Assembly (NCBI GenBank): GCA_963765875.1
Contig: CAVXYK010000002.1
Span: forward strand, 1 to 64,000
Direction of reading: 5' to 3'
From: JAWKOK01 sp963765875
GTDB taxonomy: Bacteria; Chloroflexota; Anaerolineae; Caldilineales; Caldilineaceae
Length of the DNA stretch: 64,000 nucleotides
The notes under the pieces were generated by a model. The model did no database searches. It saw only the letters and a list, made by a program, of their open reading frames with translations, and was not told the DNA's origin. Positions 9,189 to 19,192 of the stretch are shown here, piece by piece. A program made the translations under genes and the position numbers. Each line of letters begins with the position of its first letter. Position 1 is the stretch's first letter.

Positions 9189-9989
9189 ATGGATAATGAG
9201 ATCCAAAGGGCGTCGACCTCGGACTACCTCCTGGCGTTCGTGCGTATGATAGCGGTTTTTGCCGCACTGTTCATTGCCTTCATTTGTGTATTCCTGACCA
9301 GCATTATCCCGTTCTCGTATCGAGGGGCCAGGGGATCTCTGTGGGCCGTGGTTTTGTCGACACGCGTGTTCAATTTTATTTTCAATGTGCATGTCGGCTA
9401 CACCGGTGGCGGTGGCTTGCGACGGCACAAAGGTTTCATCTTCCTAAACCATATGTCCTATTTGGAGCCGCTGGCCATCTTGTCGTTGACGCCGGTGCGC
9501 TTCTTGGCCGCCTCCGAGGTGCGAATGCGACCGCTGTCCGGCTGGATGGCTGAGCAGATTGGTACGATCTTTGTCGAGCGTGAAAACAGAGACTCCCGTT
9601 TTGCCGCGCGTAGTGCTGTTGAGGATGTCGTTGCCGAGTCTGATTACCCGCCGCTGGTTATCTTCCCGGAGGGCCGTCTCGGTGCGGGAGATCGCATCAA
9701 CCCCTTCCACCCCGGCGGTTTTGACAGCGCAGTCAAGACCGGCGTGCCCTATCTGATCTGTGCCGTCCAATTCAATCGCCCGGATGTGGGCGTCTGGAAG
9801 GGGCCACGGGGTGAGCGACTGCTCAGCGCCATCTGGCGTCTCGCAAAATCACGCGGTAAGATCCACGTTGATTTTTACCCGCTCGATATCGTCTACCCCA
9901 GCCCCGACGATGATCCCAAGCAACTGGCGCGAGCCGCACGGCGAGCCATCGCCGAGAAGCTGGACATGCAGGAGTCGGTGCCGGCGTAG
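9189..9989 (+). CDS. PlsC-like 1-acyl-glycerol-phosphate acyltransferase
   Basis: Phospholipid-type acyltransferase of about 266 residues. An N-terminal membrane helix (MIAVFAALFIAFICVFLTS) precedes the catalytic block NHMSYLEP, equivalent to the usual NHxSxxD box but with Glu in place of Asp. The substrate-binding FPEGRLGAG motif follows normally. The start at ATG 9189 is preferred; a GTG at 9084 would add 35 polar residues without a better ribosome site. It is transcribed divergently from the receiver gene and followed by a strong terminator, so it is probably monocistronic. The exact acyl acceptor is not determinable. Confidence 0.78.
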   Translation: MDNEIQRASTSDYLLAFVRMIAVFAALFIAFICVFLTSIIPFSYRGARGSLWAVVLSTRVFNFIFNVHVGYTGGGGLRRHKGFIFLNHMSYLEPLAILSLTPVRFLAASEVRMRPLSGWMAEQIGTIFVERENRDSRFAARSAVEDVVAESDYPPLVIFPEGRLGAGDRINPFHPGGFDSAVKTGVPYLICAVQFNRPDVGVWKGPRGERLLSAIWRLAKSRGKIHVDFYPLDIVYPSPDDDPKQLARAARRAIAEKLDMQESVPA

Positions 9990-10071
9990 GGCGAGTTGTG
10001 GTCCAAGCCGAGGGCGACTGGAATGCTGCCATCCGGCGTGATTGTCCCGATGGTATGGAGAACACATCAAA

Positions 10072-10120
10072 AAAGAGAGCGTCGCCGAATTCCTCGGCGA
10101 CGCTCTCTTTCTTTCTGTGT
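10072..10120. terminator. Bidirectional rho-independent terminator
   Basis: A perfect 17-bp stem (arms 10072-10088 and 10094-10110, loop ATTCC) is flanked by A-rich sequence on the left and TTTCTTTC on the right. It sits between convergent genes (acyltransferase and amidase) and can serve both. Confidence 0.9.
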
Positions 10121-10230
10121 TAGGATCCGGTCAGCAGAAATGGCTGAGGTCAATCCAAGGAAATGATTCTGCCGGGGACTTGCGCCGGGGTATCTTCTTC
10201 TCTGGAGCGGCCTGAGGTTTGTAGGCCAAC

Positions 10231-11656
10231 TCAATCAAGCCCGGCGACCTGTGGGCGCTGGCGCCAGAATCCTGTTGCTTGTTCGAAGGCATGCGCTAAC
10301 TGCAGTACGCCGAAATCATCCTGATGCCGCCCCACGATCTGTACGCCAACCGGCAACCCCTCGGGCGTGAACCCGCAGGGAACTGAGATGGCGGGCAGGC
10401 CAATGGCTGAGATGAAATAGCAGGACTTCATCCAGTCGATGTAGGTTTCCATCGCCACACCGTTGATCTCGGTGACGTACCGCTCGTTGACGTCGAATGG
10501 CGGGACCTGGCTTACAGGTAAAATGAGAAACTCGTACTCCTCCAGAAACTCGCGCACACGGTGGTAGAGAGCGGTCCGTTTCATCTCAGCGCGGCCGATC
10601 TCGGGACCGGTCAATTTTGCCCCTGCTTCGGCATTCCAGATAATCGTCTCCTTGATCTGGTCGCGGTGCGTCTCCAGTAGAGGGCCGAAACCCAGCTCGA
10701 AACGCCACGCTCGCCAGACCTTGAAGACTTCGTCGGCGTGACGAAAATCCGGTTCGCCATCCTCGACCAAACAACCCAAATCTTCAAATGTGCTACGCTG
10801 GCCATCAAGGACTGCGGTGACTTGCCGATTGACAGGGAAGCTGGCCAGGTCACGGCTCCAGGCAATCTTGACGCCGCTGAAATCGCGCTCCAGCGGCGTC
10901 AAGAATCGTTTGCCCGGTTCGACAATTGATATGGGTGAGCGGTGGTCCGGGCCGGCCATGGCGCTGAGCAACAGGGCCACATCCTGAACAGTGCGCGCCA
11001 TCGGACCCGGCGTCGAGATGGGAAACCATCCCACCGGTGCGGGCCAGGCCGGTACACGTCCCGGCGAGACACGAAAACCGACCACATTGTTGAAGCTGGC
11101 CGGATTGCGCAGCGAGCCGCCGGTATCGCTGCCATCGGCGATGGGTAGCATGCCGCAGGCGAGAGCCACCGCGGCGCCGCCCGAACTGCCGCCGCAGGTC
11201 TTGGTGGCGTCGTAGGGGTTTAGCGTCTCGCCGAAGATCTCGTTGTAAGTCTGGGAGCCGGCGCCAAACTCGGGCGTGTTGGTCTTGCCAATGGTGATGG
11301 CGCCGGCAGCGCGTAGTCGCTCCACGATCAAGGCGTCGCGCTTGGGTACATGATTGCGGAAGATGGGTGAACCGTAGGTGGTGCGGATGCCCGCGGTGTC
11401 GACCAGATCCTTGTGGGCGATGGGCAGGCCATGCAAAGGACCGACTGGTTCGCCGCGTGCCATAGCTTCATCGGCCGCCGCCGCACCCTCCATGGCCCGT
11501 TCCGGCAGCAGCGTCACGATGGCGTTGACAGCGGGATTTACGCGCTCGATTTGGTCAAGGTGCGCGGCCATCACTTCGCGTGCAGAGAGGTCGCTGTCGG
11601 TGAATATGACCGGAGAGTTCGGTGGCTGTCATGAAGCAGAGCTCGGCGGTGCTCAT
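10231..11656 (-). CDS. Amidase signature family protein (frameshifted near N-terminus)
   Basis: Hydrolase or transamidase of the Ser-cisSer-Lys family. The triad is visible: Lys in PIAHKDLVDTA, Ser in the GGSSGG run and Ser in DTGGSLRNPA. The open frame from 11574 begins at MMAAHLDQIERVNPAVNAIV, but the normal family start continues upstream as MSTAELCFMTATELS and FTDSDLSAREV once a single-base break near 11610 is crossed, giving a start at 11656. About 475 residues. It resembles GatA and stand-alone amidases. The lack of gatB/gatC neighbours and the divergent C-terminal half favour a stand-alone amidase. The substrate is unknown. Confidence 0.85.
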
Positions 11657-11725
11657 CAATCTCTTCGTTGTGTAAGTGTGAACGAGATCCCATCGGGATC
11701 GCTGAATGTCGCCATCGGGGGCATT

Positions 11726-12385
11726 CTACGTATACTCAGACAGCAGCCCACGCGCCAACGCATACTTGACCAGATCGGCGCGGCCGTGAAGGTTGAGTTT
11801 CTGCATGATGCGCGTGCGATAGGTCTCGACTGTCTTGGGGCTTAGTGATAGCTGGTCGGCGACTTCGGCTGCGGTGTGGCCCAATGCGAGCTGTTTGAGC
11901 ACTTCGCGCTCGCGCTCGCTGAGCAATTCATAGCCGTCTTCCACCGTACCTGAACTCATGTTGTCCAGATAGTCTTCAAGCAACATCCGTGTAGCCGACG
12001 GGTAGAGAAATGCGCCACCCTTGGACACAGTGCGGATGGCGTCAAGCAATTCGATGTCGACCGTCGATTTAAGTACATATCCTGCGCCGCCGGCCTTGAG
12101 CACCGGAAATAGGTATTTCTCCTGTGCATGGACCGTGAGGATCAGCACCGGGCATTCAGGGTAATCGGCGCGGATGCGTCTTGTTGCTTCCAGACCGTCC
12201 ATTTCCGGCATGGAAATATCCATGACGATGACATCCGGACGCAGCTTTTCGGTCTGCTCGATGGCTTCGAGGCCATTGCCGGCTTGGCCGACAACTTCCA
12301 TATCCGGTTCGCTGTCGATCAGCGCTTGCAGCCCGATGCGAACCACCATGTGATCGTCAACCAGCAGAACGCGAATTTTTGCCAT
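11726..12385 (-). CDS. NarL/FixJ-type response regulator
   Basis: Transcription regulator of about 219 residues. The receiver domain has LLVDDH near the start, the phosphorylation aspartate in DVIVMDISMPEMDG and a lysine in YVLKST. A LuxR-type helix-turn-helix follows (LSEREREVLKQLALG, then SPKTVETYRTRIMQKL). The start at 12385 (MAKIR) fits the fold better than the upstream in-frame ATG. It follows, and overlaps the end of, the histidine kinase gene, making a clear two-component pair. Targets cannot be inferred. Confidence 0.93.
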   Translation of the reverse strand: MAKIRVLLVDDHMVVRIGLQALIDSEPDMEVVGQAGNGLEAIEQTEKLRPDVIVMDISMPEMDGLEATRRIRADYPECPVLILTVHAQEKYLFPVLKAGGAGYVLKSTVDIELLDAIRTVSKGGAFLYPSATRMLLEDYLDNMSSGTVEDGYELLSEREREVLKQLALGHTAAEVADQLSLSPKTVETYRTRIMQKLNLHGRADLVKYALARGLLSEYT

Positions 12386-13455
12386 TGGGTGCTCCAAAAT
12401 CGTTGCTGCGTTGGTAGTGGGGCCGTTGCTTTAATGCGCGTGCCCTGGCCCAGGGCGCTTTCGATGACAAAGTCGCCGCCGATCATGACGAATGCGCTCG
12501 CGCATGCCTTCCAGACCGAGACCATGTTGGGCATCCACTCGAACAGCTAGTGGGTCAAAGCCACGCCCATCGTCAGCCACCGCCAAAGAGATGTCCGACT
12601 CGTTCTGCGTCAGCGTGACTTGCACTGATGACGCTCCGGCGTGCCGTCCGATGTTGTTGAGCGCCTCCTGGCCGATGCGATAGAACACAAGCTCCATATC
12701 TCTGGGGAGCCGTTCGTCCAGCCCGCTTGCAGAGAAGGAGGCCCGGATATCGTCAGTCTTGTTGAATTCATCGACACGCCACTCTAAGGCGGGGGCCAAT
12801 CCCAAATCATCGAGGATGGTCGGGCGCAGGTCGACAGCCACCCGCCGAACGTCTTCCAAGGCAAATGCCGTCAGTTCGCGCAGTTCGTGGACCCGCTGTT
12901 GAGCTTCTTCTGCGGTGCCGGCCCGTTCCAGCAGACGCAGGTGGACAAGCAGCGAGGTCAGTGCCTGTGCCGCCTCGTCATGCAGATCGCGGGCCAGCCG
13001 ATGGCGCTCTTCCTCCTGTGCACTGAGGATCATGCGCGACAGCTTCTGCATACGCTGCGAGTTGGCGTCCAGTTCATCGAGCATCTGGTTGAAGGTGTCG
13101 GCCAAACGGTCGAAGCGCTCATCGCTGTTGGCGCCCAGATCGACGCGCACAGTTGCGTCGCCGCCCCGTGACCTCATCCACTGCATGTCTGGAGTCGGTC
13201 TAGCGGTTCCAGCGCACGCTTCAGGGCCCAGTTATTGACCAGAAAGCTGATGAGCGTACCCGCAACGGCAAAGAGGGTGATCAAACCGTACTCGAGGGTA
13301 GAGAAGAAGCCGGCGACATACCAGACGGTGATGATTGTGCCGGCAATCGCACCAAAGACGACGATGGCGGAATTGGCGATCAGGATTTTGTAGAAAATTG
13401 GAATGTGCAGCAGGCGTTCCCGCAGCGACATCTCTGTTCTATCTTGCTCGGACAT
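12319..13455 (-). CDS. NarX-type sensor histidine kinase (frameshifted)
   Basis: Membrane sensor kinase for the adjacent regulator. The N-terminal part (from ATG 13455) has two hydrophobic helices with a short loop, then a HAMP-like linker. A HisKA_3 dimerisation segment carries the phospho-acceptor in RHRLARDLHDEAAQAL. The ATPase domain shows the N-box RIGQEALNNIGRHA and ADDGRGFD, with the G-box GLGLEGMRERI. Frames change near 13180 and 12500. The last part, IESALGQGTRIKA, runs into the regulator gene by some 65 nt in the current sequence, which may itself reflect another indel. The sensor loop is too short to suggest a ligand. Confidence 0.87.
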
Positions 13456-13517
13456 AGACCTTCAACACAACGATTAGCGGCAATTAGGTTACAGGTAACT
13501 GACTAAAGGCCAGTGTA

Positions 13518-13554
13518 CCACAAGCGCGGAATCTAGTTGATTCCGCGCTTGTGG
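13518..13554. repeat. 16-bp perfect hairpin
   Basis: Arms CCACAAGCGCGGAATC and its complement are separated by TAGTT. It lies 145 nt beyond the thioredoxin gene stop and upstream of the kinase gene, both on the minus strand, and may end the thioredoxin transcript. The GCGGAATC/GATTCCGC core recurs in hairpins near 30204 and 39355. Confidence 0.6.
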
Positions 13555-13699
13555 ATGGGTGTAATTCACGCTCCTTATATCAATTGTCCGATCAAGGATC
13601 GTGTATCGCAGCGGCGGGGTCTGCCTCCGCCCGCTCACCGCAGCAGGCGACCGCGGGGGCGCCCCTACGTAATCATGCTTCATGAATGGGCAGACGGTA

Positions 13700-14461
13700 T
13701 TAGGCGTGCCGAGCCAGTCGTTCTCTCAATACATGAACCGGCTGCGCTCCAACAATCTGGTCAACCGAACGGCCATTCTTGAAGATGTGCAGTGCCGGGA
13801 TGCTCATGATCTGGTATTGCTGAGCGGTGCGCGGGTTCTCATCGACGTTGAGCTTGCCGACCACAGCACGACCGGAAAATTCCTTGGCCAGTTGCTCGAC
13901 AGACGGCGCAACCATACGGCACGGTCCGCACCAGGGCGCCCAGAAATCAACCAGAACGGGATCGGGCCCGTTGATCACCTGATGGAAATTGGCGTCGGTC
14001 AACGTAACCGGAGATGTGCTGGTCTGCGTCCGTGCCGAAGCTGTTCCATGGCCGGGGCTGCCATTGGTGTAGGTCTGTTGCGTGCCGTTTATGCCGTTGC
14101 TGGGGCCGCCCGGCACGGCTGGCCGCCTCCCACCGCTGACGAGATAGCTGAGCCACGCCTCCAACTCTGGCTGGCCGATCGCGCCCACGGCCGTTGCCTC
14201 GGCATTGCCTTGCTTGGTGAAGATGGTGGTCGGGATCTGCTTAACGCCATATTGCTGGACAAGCTGCGGTTCGGCTGAAGCATCGATCTTGGCAAGCAGC
14301 GCCTTGCCTGCATAACGCGCTGCGAGCTCCGACAGCGCCGGGTCCATCTGGCGGCTGGCGTCAATGCCATCTTGCCAGAAGACGAGGACAACGGGGACGC
14401 CCGCTTTGAGCACGCGATCGATGCTCCGTTGATTCGTGTGGATGACTGTATCGATTGTCAT
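13700..14461 (-). CDS. Two-domain thioredoxin, first domain degenerate
   Basis: A 254-residue cytoplasmic thioredoxin-fold protein. The first domain keeps the fold (VPVVLVFWQDGIDASRQMDP, then KQIPTTIFTKQG with the cis-proline) but has no CxxC. The second has a classical FWAPWCGPCRMVAP site and MSIPALHIFKNG. A flexible Gly/Thr/Ser-rich linker joins them. The start at 14461 (MTIDTV) is chosen because it begins just before the first fold. The active domain should act as a dithiol-disulfide oxidoreductase; the inactive one may bind a partner. Confidence 0.85.
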   Translation of the reverse strand: MTIDTVIHTNQRSIDRVLKAGVPVVLVFWQDGIDASRQMDPALSELAARYAGKALLAKIDASAEPQLVQQYGVKQIPTTIFTKQGNAEATAVGAIGQPELEAWLSYLVSGGRRPAVPGGPSNGINGTQQTYTNGSPGHGTASARTQTSTSPVTLTDANFHQVINGPDPVLVDFWAPWCGPCRMVAPSVEQLAKEFSGRAVVGKLNVDENPRTAQQYQIMSIPALHIFKNGRSVDQIVGAQPVHVLRERLARHA

Positions 14462-14578
14462 TAGTTCTTTTCTCCCAGGTACGCCTGACCGAGGCTCCAT
14501 TGCTGCCAGGAGCGATTGCGGTGGCGGACATAATTTGGTATACGGCAGAAACCGTATGTCGTTTTTGTCGATGCCCAA

Positions 14579-15352
14579 TCAGTTTATCTGACCAGCATCA
14601 GAATCACGTCGGTATTTCGTTAGCAGTCTGTTTGTGATGTCTGGGAGGCAGAGGCATTTGCGGGCGTAGAAGAGCGCACCACGTTTGGTGAGGCGTAGGG
14701 GTGTCTTGACGTTGCGAAGCGCGCTATCGATGGCAGTCTGAGACAACTGGCGTCCCTGAAGGTAGATGTGCAGGGCGCTCCGATCCGGCAGGTGAACCAG
14801 CGGCGCATCCCACCGATTTACCTCGATTTTCTCGAAGAACTTGGCCAGCATCTCTTCTGCATTCTCGGCGTCGAACGAGTCGGGTTCCGACGGCGGCAAC
14901 AGATCTGCCAACTCCGGGTCGTTGTATCGACTGGGCGCGGAAGCCGCAAACAGGCCGCCTGGACGCAATATGCGCAAGCTCTCGGCCAGCGCATGGTGGG
15001 GATCTTCCAGATGATAGAGCATGTAGAGCGCGGCAACGCTGCCGAAAACTTGATCTGCAAACGGCAGGTGACAGGCGTCGCCCAAGACTCGAATGCCGGG
15101 CACGGCGGCCAGCATGGTTGCCGACCGGTCTAGGCTGACCGTCGGTACATCCAGCGCGAGCGAAGGCTTGGTTAGTCGCCCTTCACCGCAGCCGATGTCG
15201 AGCATGGGGTCTAATCCTTCGTCTGCCACGCGCCAGGCTACCGCTTCGTGGACATCCGCGGCGAGTCCATAACGCTGTACCGCCAATACATTGGTCCGAA
15301 ATCGGTTGGGGTCGCTATCGTAGTCTGTGGGGACAGGTTTGGGGTTGATCAT
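14579..15352 (-). CDS. Class I SAM-dependent methyltransferase
   Basis: A 257-residue methyltransferase of the Methyltransf_11 type. The SAM-binding motif is LDIGCGEGRLT, followed by VSLDRSATML (acidic residue for the ribose) and YHLEDPHHALAESLRILRPGG. Its ATG overlaps the stop codon of the upstream APH-family gene (ATGA at 15349-15352), so the two are probably co-translated. The substrate is unknown. Confidence 0.82.
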   Translation of the reverse strand: MINPKPVPTDYDSDPNRFRTNVLAVQRYGLAADVHEAVAWRVADEGLDPMLDIGCGEGRLTKPSLALDVPTVSLDRSATMLAAVPGIRVLGDACHLPFADQVFGSVAALYMLYHLEDPHHALAESLRILRPGGLFAASAPSRYNDPELADLLPPSEPDSFDAENAEEMLAKFFEKIEVNRWDAPLVHLPDRSALHIYLQGRQLSQTAIDSALRNVKTPLRLTKRGALFYARKCLCLPDITNRLLTKYRRDSDAGQIN

Positions 15353-16488
15353 TGTCGATACGATGATTGATTCTCGGCCAGCAACTGCCGGGCCTCATCG
15401 GCCATCTTCAGCAGTCGGAATCGACGAATGCCGGCCCAGAAGTCGGCGATCTCTTCGATGGTCTTTCGTTGCGACCTCTCTTCTAGCCGGGCGAGATTGT
15501 CTTTGTCGGTCAGCAATTCAATGTCCTGCTTTACACCAGCCAGCCCGCGCAAGGCCATGGCGCAGACGTAGCCAAGACGGACAGTGCGCTCGTCGCCGTG
15601 CCATCCTACATCTCGCAGCCCTTCCATGTAGCCGGAAAAGACGGCCTGGTCCAGATCCTCGGCCATTGACAACGACAGGTCGGGCTGATAGAGACTGACG
15701 GCGACCATGGATGTCAGATCTTCGCCCAGCGCCCCTCGCCCGGCCAGCGCCCAGTCGATCAGCACCGGACTGCCGTCGCGATGGAAAAAGTTGTCTCGAA
15801 AGGCATCAATGTGACAAAGCGTCTGGGGCAACTTGGGTAAGAGTTCGCAGAAGTGGGGCGCCTGTCGCCAAATGGATAAGATCGCTTCCTTCTCAGAGAG
15901 CGGCAAGGCACGCTCTATGAGTGGGTTATGGAGATAACCATCGAGGCGATCAAAGGTCTCTTTCAGCGGTGGAATGATACGACAGTGCCAGTTGGTGTTC
16001 AGCCATGGCTGGTCCGGAATGGGCCATCCGGTTGCGTAGGCGCCGTTGAAGCGGCCCAAATGACGTGAGACGGCGCCGTAGTCGTCAAGAGTCCATCGAG
16101 GGTTTTCATCTTGGAGTTCATCCATCCAGATCCATGCTTCGCCGGGGAATTCGCTGAATCCGAAGATGGTTGGCGGCATCAAACCGGTTTCGGGCAATCT
16201 CTTCAGGATGTCTGACCGGTAGACTTCGAACTCGCGTTTCCAGTAGTAGGGGGAGTCTTCGGGTTCGCCCGGGCGTTCGTAGAGAATCTTGAGGACGAGC
16301 GACCACGGTGAGCCGTCGGTTGTCTCTCCTACGACCCGATAGAGTGCTGTGCCGCCGACCATACCGCCCGTTCCGCCACGAATTGGCTCGACCGACCAAG
16401 TGGCAACCTCGGCCTCGTCGTCTGCCAGTTGCCGACGTACTATCGGCGTCAGCAGTTTTTCCGTGATCCGTTCTACGCCAGCGCCCAT
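15349..16488 (-). CDS. APH/choline-kinase-fold phosphotransferase
   Basis: Small-molecule kinase of the aminoglycoside phosphotransferase fold, about 379 residues. The catalytic loop is CHIDAFRDNFF (HxDxxxxN form) and the metal-binding segment is LIDWALAGRGALGEDL. AAAAGGAGAA precedes the ATG at 16488. It is co-transcribed with the methyltransferase that follows by a 4-nt overlap. Such proteins phosphorylate amino sugars, choline, homoserine or other alcohols, and nothing here favours antibiotic resistance. Confidence 0.75.
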   Translation of the reverse strand: MGAGVERITEKLLTPIVRRQLADDEAEVATWSVEPIRGGTGGMVGGTALYRVVGETTDGSPWSLVLKILYERPGEPEDSPYYWKREFEVYRSDILKRLPETGLMPPTIFGFSEFPGEAWIWMDELQDENPRWTLDDYGAVSRHLGRFNGAYATGWPIPDQPWLNTNWHCRIIPPLKETFDRLDGYLHNPLIERALPLSEKEAILSIWRQAPHFCELLPKLPQTLCHIDAFRDNFFHRDGSPVLIDWALAGRGALGEDLTSMVAVSLYQPDLSLSMAEDLDQAVFSGYMEGLRDVGWHGDERTVRLGYVCAMALRGLAGVKQDIELLTDKDNLARLEERSQRKTIEEIADFWAGIRRFRLLKMADEARQLLAENQSSYRQ

Positions 16489-16923
16489 TTTTCTCCTTTT
16501 CAAGAAACCGGTTGTCAGTAGTCGTGCAGGCAATCGCTTGAAGCAAAGAACTTGGGCTTCTGCCGGAAGCCCGATTTCAAGATTCTGTTGGCCTTTTTCC
16601 AGCAGCCACGACCGAGGCTGACTGCTATACTCATGTCAGATTGAAAACTACAGCTTAAGGTATGGTTTCGTAGAAGCAACAATGCATGTGTCATTCCGAA
16701 CGCAGTGAGGAATGACAGAGTAACTTCTCGATCCAAAGAATGCATCGCAAAACCGCGGGTTTCAAACTGATCTCGGTTTAGCAGTGAGAAGCGCCCGAGG
16801 GCGCTGAGACGTGGCTACTTGACCCAGGGCGGTCTCCGACTTCTCGTGTTTGCAGCGCGATTTCTCCTCGTGAAAACGAAATGGGTGTGCTGGCGATTTG
16901 CGCCAACACACCCAAACGAAATC
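16489..16923. other. Intergenic stretch with small repeats
   Basis: No convincing gene. It holds a CATTCCGAACGCAGTGAGG-type repeat at about 16690-16715, an AAGCGCCCGAGGGCGCT element at 16789-16805 and the hairpin listed next. Confidence 0.5.
16883..16913 (-). terminator. Terminator-like hairpin after the rhamnose isomerase gene
   Basis: A 13-bp stem with one G-T pair (GGGTGTGCTGGCG and CGCCAACACACCC, loop ATTTG) starts 11 nt beyond the isomerase stop. On the minus strand it is followed by ATTTCGTTTT. Confidence 0.6.
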
Positions 16924-18203
16924 TCAAAGGAACCTGCTACACGCCGCACCAGGCCTCGATTGGAAACCGCCGCTGGCGTCGGCCAGGCCGCGCTCGCCGC
17001 GGATCTTCTCTTCGTAGCCGCTGGCGCGATAGGCTGCGAACGGGTCGAGCGGCACGCCCATCTCCTCGCGCACCTGCATCAGCAGCGGACGCACATCGGT
17101 GCGGTAGGCGTCGGTGAGCATCCGGTGGGCGGCCATCACTTCGCCGCGATTCCTGCAGGGCGGCCAGTTCCTGGCGCGGCACGGTCAACGCTCGTGCATA
17201 GGCCTCCTGGCAGTTGACCACCGAGTAGATCATGGGCAGCACCTTGCCCTCGACGTTGTGACACTGGTCGATCATGTAGGCGATGTTCTGGGCGGTGTTG
17301 CGAACCGTCTCGTCCTCACTGGTCTCGCCGGCGGCCAGTTCGTTGAAGATGAGGAAGAGTTCGTAGGGGTTGACGCTGCCCACGATCAGGTCGTCGTCGG
17401 CATATTTGCGGTTGTTGAAGTGGAAGCCGCCCAGCCGACCCTCGTCCAGCAGGAAGGCCACGATCTGTTCGATGTTGACGCCCTGGGCGTGGTGGCCCAG
17501 ATCGACCAGCACCTGGGCCTGCGGCCCGAGCTTGAGGGACCAGGCATAGGCCGTGCCCCAGTCGGGCATGTCGGTGCTGTAGAAGGCCGGCTCAAAGAAT
17601 TTGTACTCGATCAACATGCGGCTGTCGGCGGGCAGATGGTCGTAGACTGCGGCAAGGCCGCGCTCGAAGCGTCGCTTGCGGCTGATAAGGTTGTCCTGTC
17701 CGGCATAGTTGGTGCCGTCGGCAAACCAGAGGCTCAGCGCATCGCTCTTGAGCTTGACCATGATCTCGCAGCATTCGAGCATGTGGTCGAGGGCCGGCTC
17801 CTGGACGCCCGGGATCGGGATTGCCGAAGGAGCCGAGCTTGTACTCGTCGTCCTGGAAGACGTTGGGATTGACCGCGCCGATGCGGATGCCCTGGTCTTC
17901 GGCATACTGGCACATGCCGTCGTAGTCGTCGTCGTCGGGCCGATCCCAGGGAATGTGAACGGCGACCGAGGGCGCGATGCCGGTCATCTTCTGGACCATG
18001 GCGGCGTCGTCCAGCTTCTCGCTGGTGGTCGTGGCCGCGCCGGGCCAGGCAAAGGCTTTGAAGCGCGTGCCGCTGTTGGCATAGCCCCAGCTCGGCGTCT
18101 CGATCTGCTGCTGCTTGAGCGCCGCCTTGACGGCCTCAACGTCGATGCCCTGGTCGGCCAGATTGGCGGCCAACACTTCATAGGCAGTTTGGTAATTGGT
18201 CAT
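16924..18203 (-). CDS. rhaI: L-rhamnose isomerase, RhaI type II (frameshifted)
   Basis: Converts L-rhamnose to L-rhamnulose in the cytoplasm. The N-terminal part (start 18203, MTNYQTAYEVLAANL) carries TPSWGYANSGTRF and AVHIPWDRPDD; after a break near 17820 the TIM-barrel core continues with FADGTNYAGQDN, LIEYKFFEPAFY, VDLGHHAQGVN and GFHFNNRKYADDD, which supply the metal-binding and substrate-contact residues of the Pseudomonas stutzeri-type enzyme. A second break near 17130 leads into DPFAAYRASGYEEKI. About 425 residues. It follows a class II aldolase gene in the same direction, forming a short rhamnose-catabolic unit; no rhamnulokinase is in the window. Confidence 0.88.
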
Positions 18204-18453
18204 GCGATAAGCTCCATCCGTTCGATTGGTGATGAATGTATGTCATGCAAGTTGACGTTTTCATGATGGGAACGGGCCTTGTGGCTGCGATTTTCAGAGT
18301 AGGAGACTAGACGATTGGACGCGGATCGTTGCCGTGAACCGTCGAAATCACGGGCCCAGGCTCGACCGTCATAATCTTCGTTTCACAATCTCTCAGTTTT
18401 AACCATCTCTCAGTCTCACAATACCAAAGCCTCAAAGTCTGACGAATCCCGAC

Positions 18454-19192
18454 CTATGACCTGCCCGCCTGCTCCAGAATACGCTGGCGATAGGCCTCAT
18501 CCGGCCGGGTGTGGATGCGATCGACGTTGGCCTGGCGTCATGAAGTTGGGTCCGCCCATGCGAGTAGGCGCCGATGAGCGTACGCGCCGCTTTGACACAC
18601 ATGGCCGTGATGCGTTCGGCTTCGCCTGCGCTCTGACCCAGCGCGATCATGCCATGGTTCTGCATGAGCACGACCTTGGGCAGTTCGTGATAGACATCCA
18701 AATGGTCCAGGATGGCGTCGCGAACGGCATGGGCCAGCTTGAGGCCGGGGTCGGTGTAGGGTACGTAGGCAGGGGCCGGGCCGCAGACCACGATCTCGTC
18801 GGGGAAGAGACGGTTGGAGACCGATGCCTGTGCATTCTGCGAGCAGAGGATGGAGTTGACGGCAACGGATGGGTATGGGCAATGAAATTGGCCTGGCCCA
18901 GCGTGAGGCAGAGCGCATGAAAGGTGGTCTCGACCGAAGGCCAGCGCTGCTCAGGATTGTCGACGGTGGCGGCCAGCAACCGATCCTTGACCTCATCGTC
19001 GCTGAGTCCTTTCTCTTCCAGCGTCGCCAGGGCGGCATCAAAGCGCACGCGTACAAAACCACTGGCGTTTATGCCGTGGAGCTGCCCGCCACTGGCCTTG
19101 ACCCAGAAGGTCTCTTCGTCGGCTCGTGCGGAGGTGTTGCCCTCGCCTAGGATGACATAATCATTTTCAGGCAAGGCAATCTTGCGGGACAT
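18454..19192 (-). CDS. Class II aldolase, probably for rhamnulose 1-phosphate (frameshifted)
   Basis: Zinc-dependent aldolase of the AraD/FucA/RhaD family. From 19192 the protein shows GEGNTSAR (phosphate-binding loop), KASGGQLHGI, the zinc pair in FIAHTHP and a third zinc histidine in LMQNHGMIALG. The frame breaks at least three times (about 18830, 18540 and 18520). Joining the last piece gives a natural end, ANVDRIHTRPDEAYR, with the stop at 18454. Its place directly before rhaI suggests it cleaves L-rhamnulose 1-phosphate into DHAP and lactaldehyde, but family members acting on fuculose or ribulose phosphates look alike. The 250 nt between the two genes hold nothing recognisable. Confidence 0.78.
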
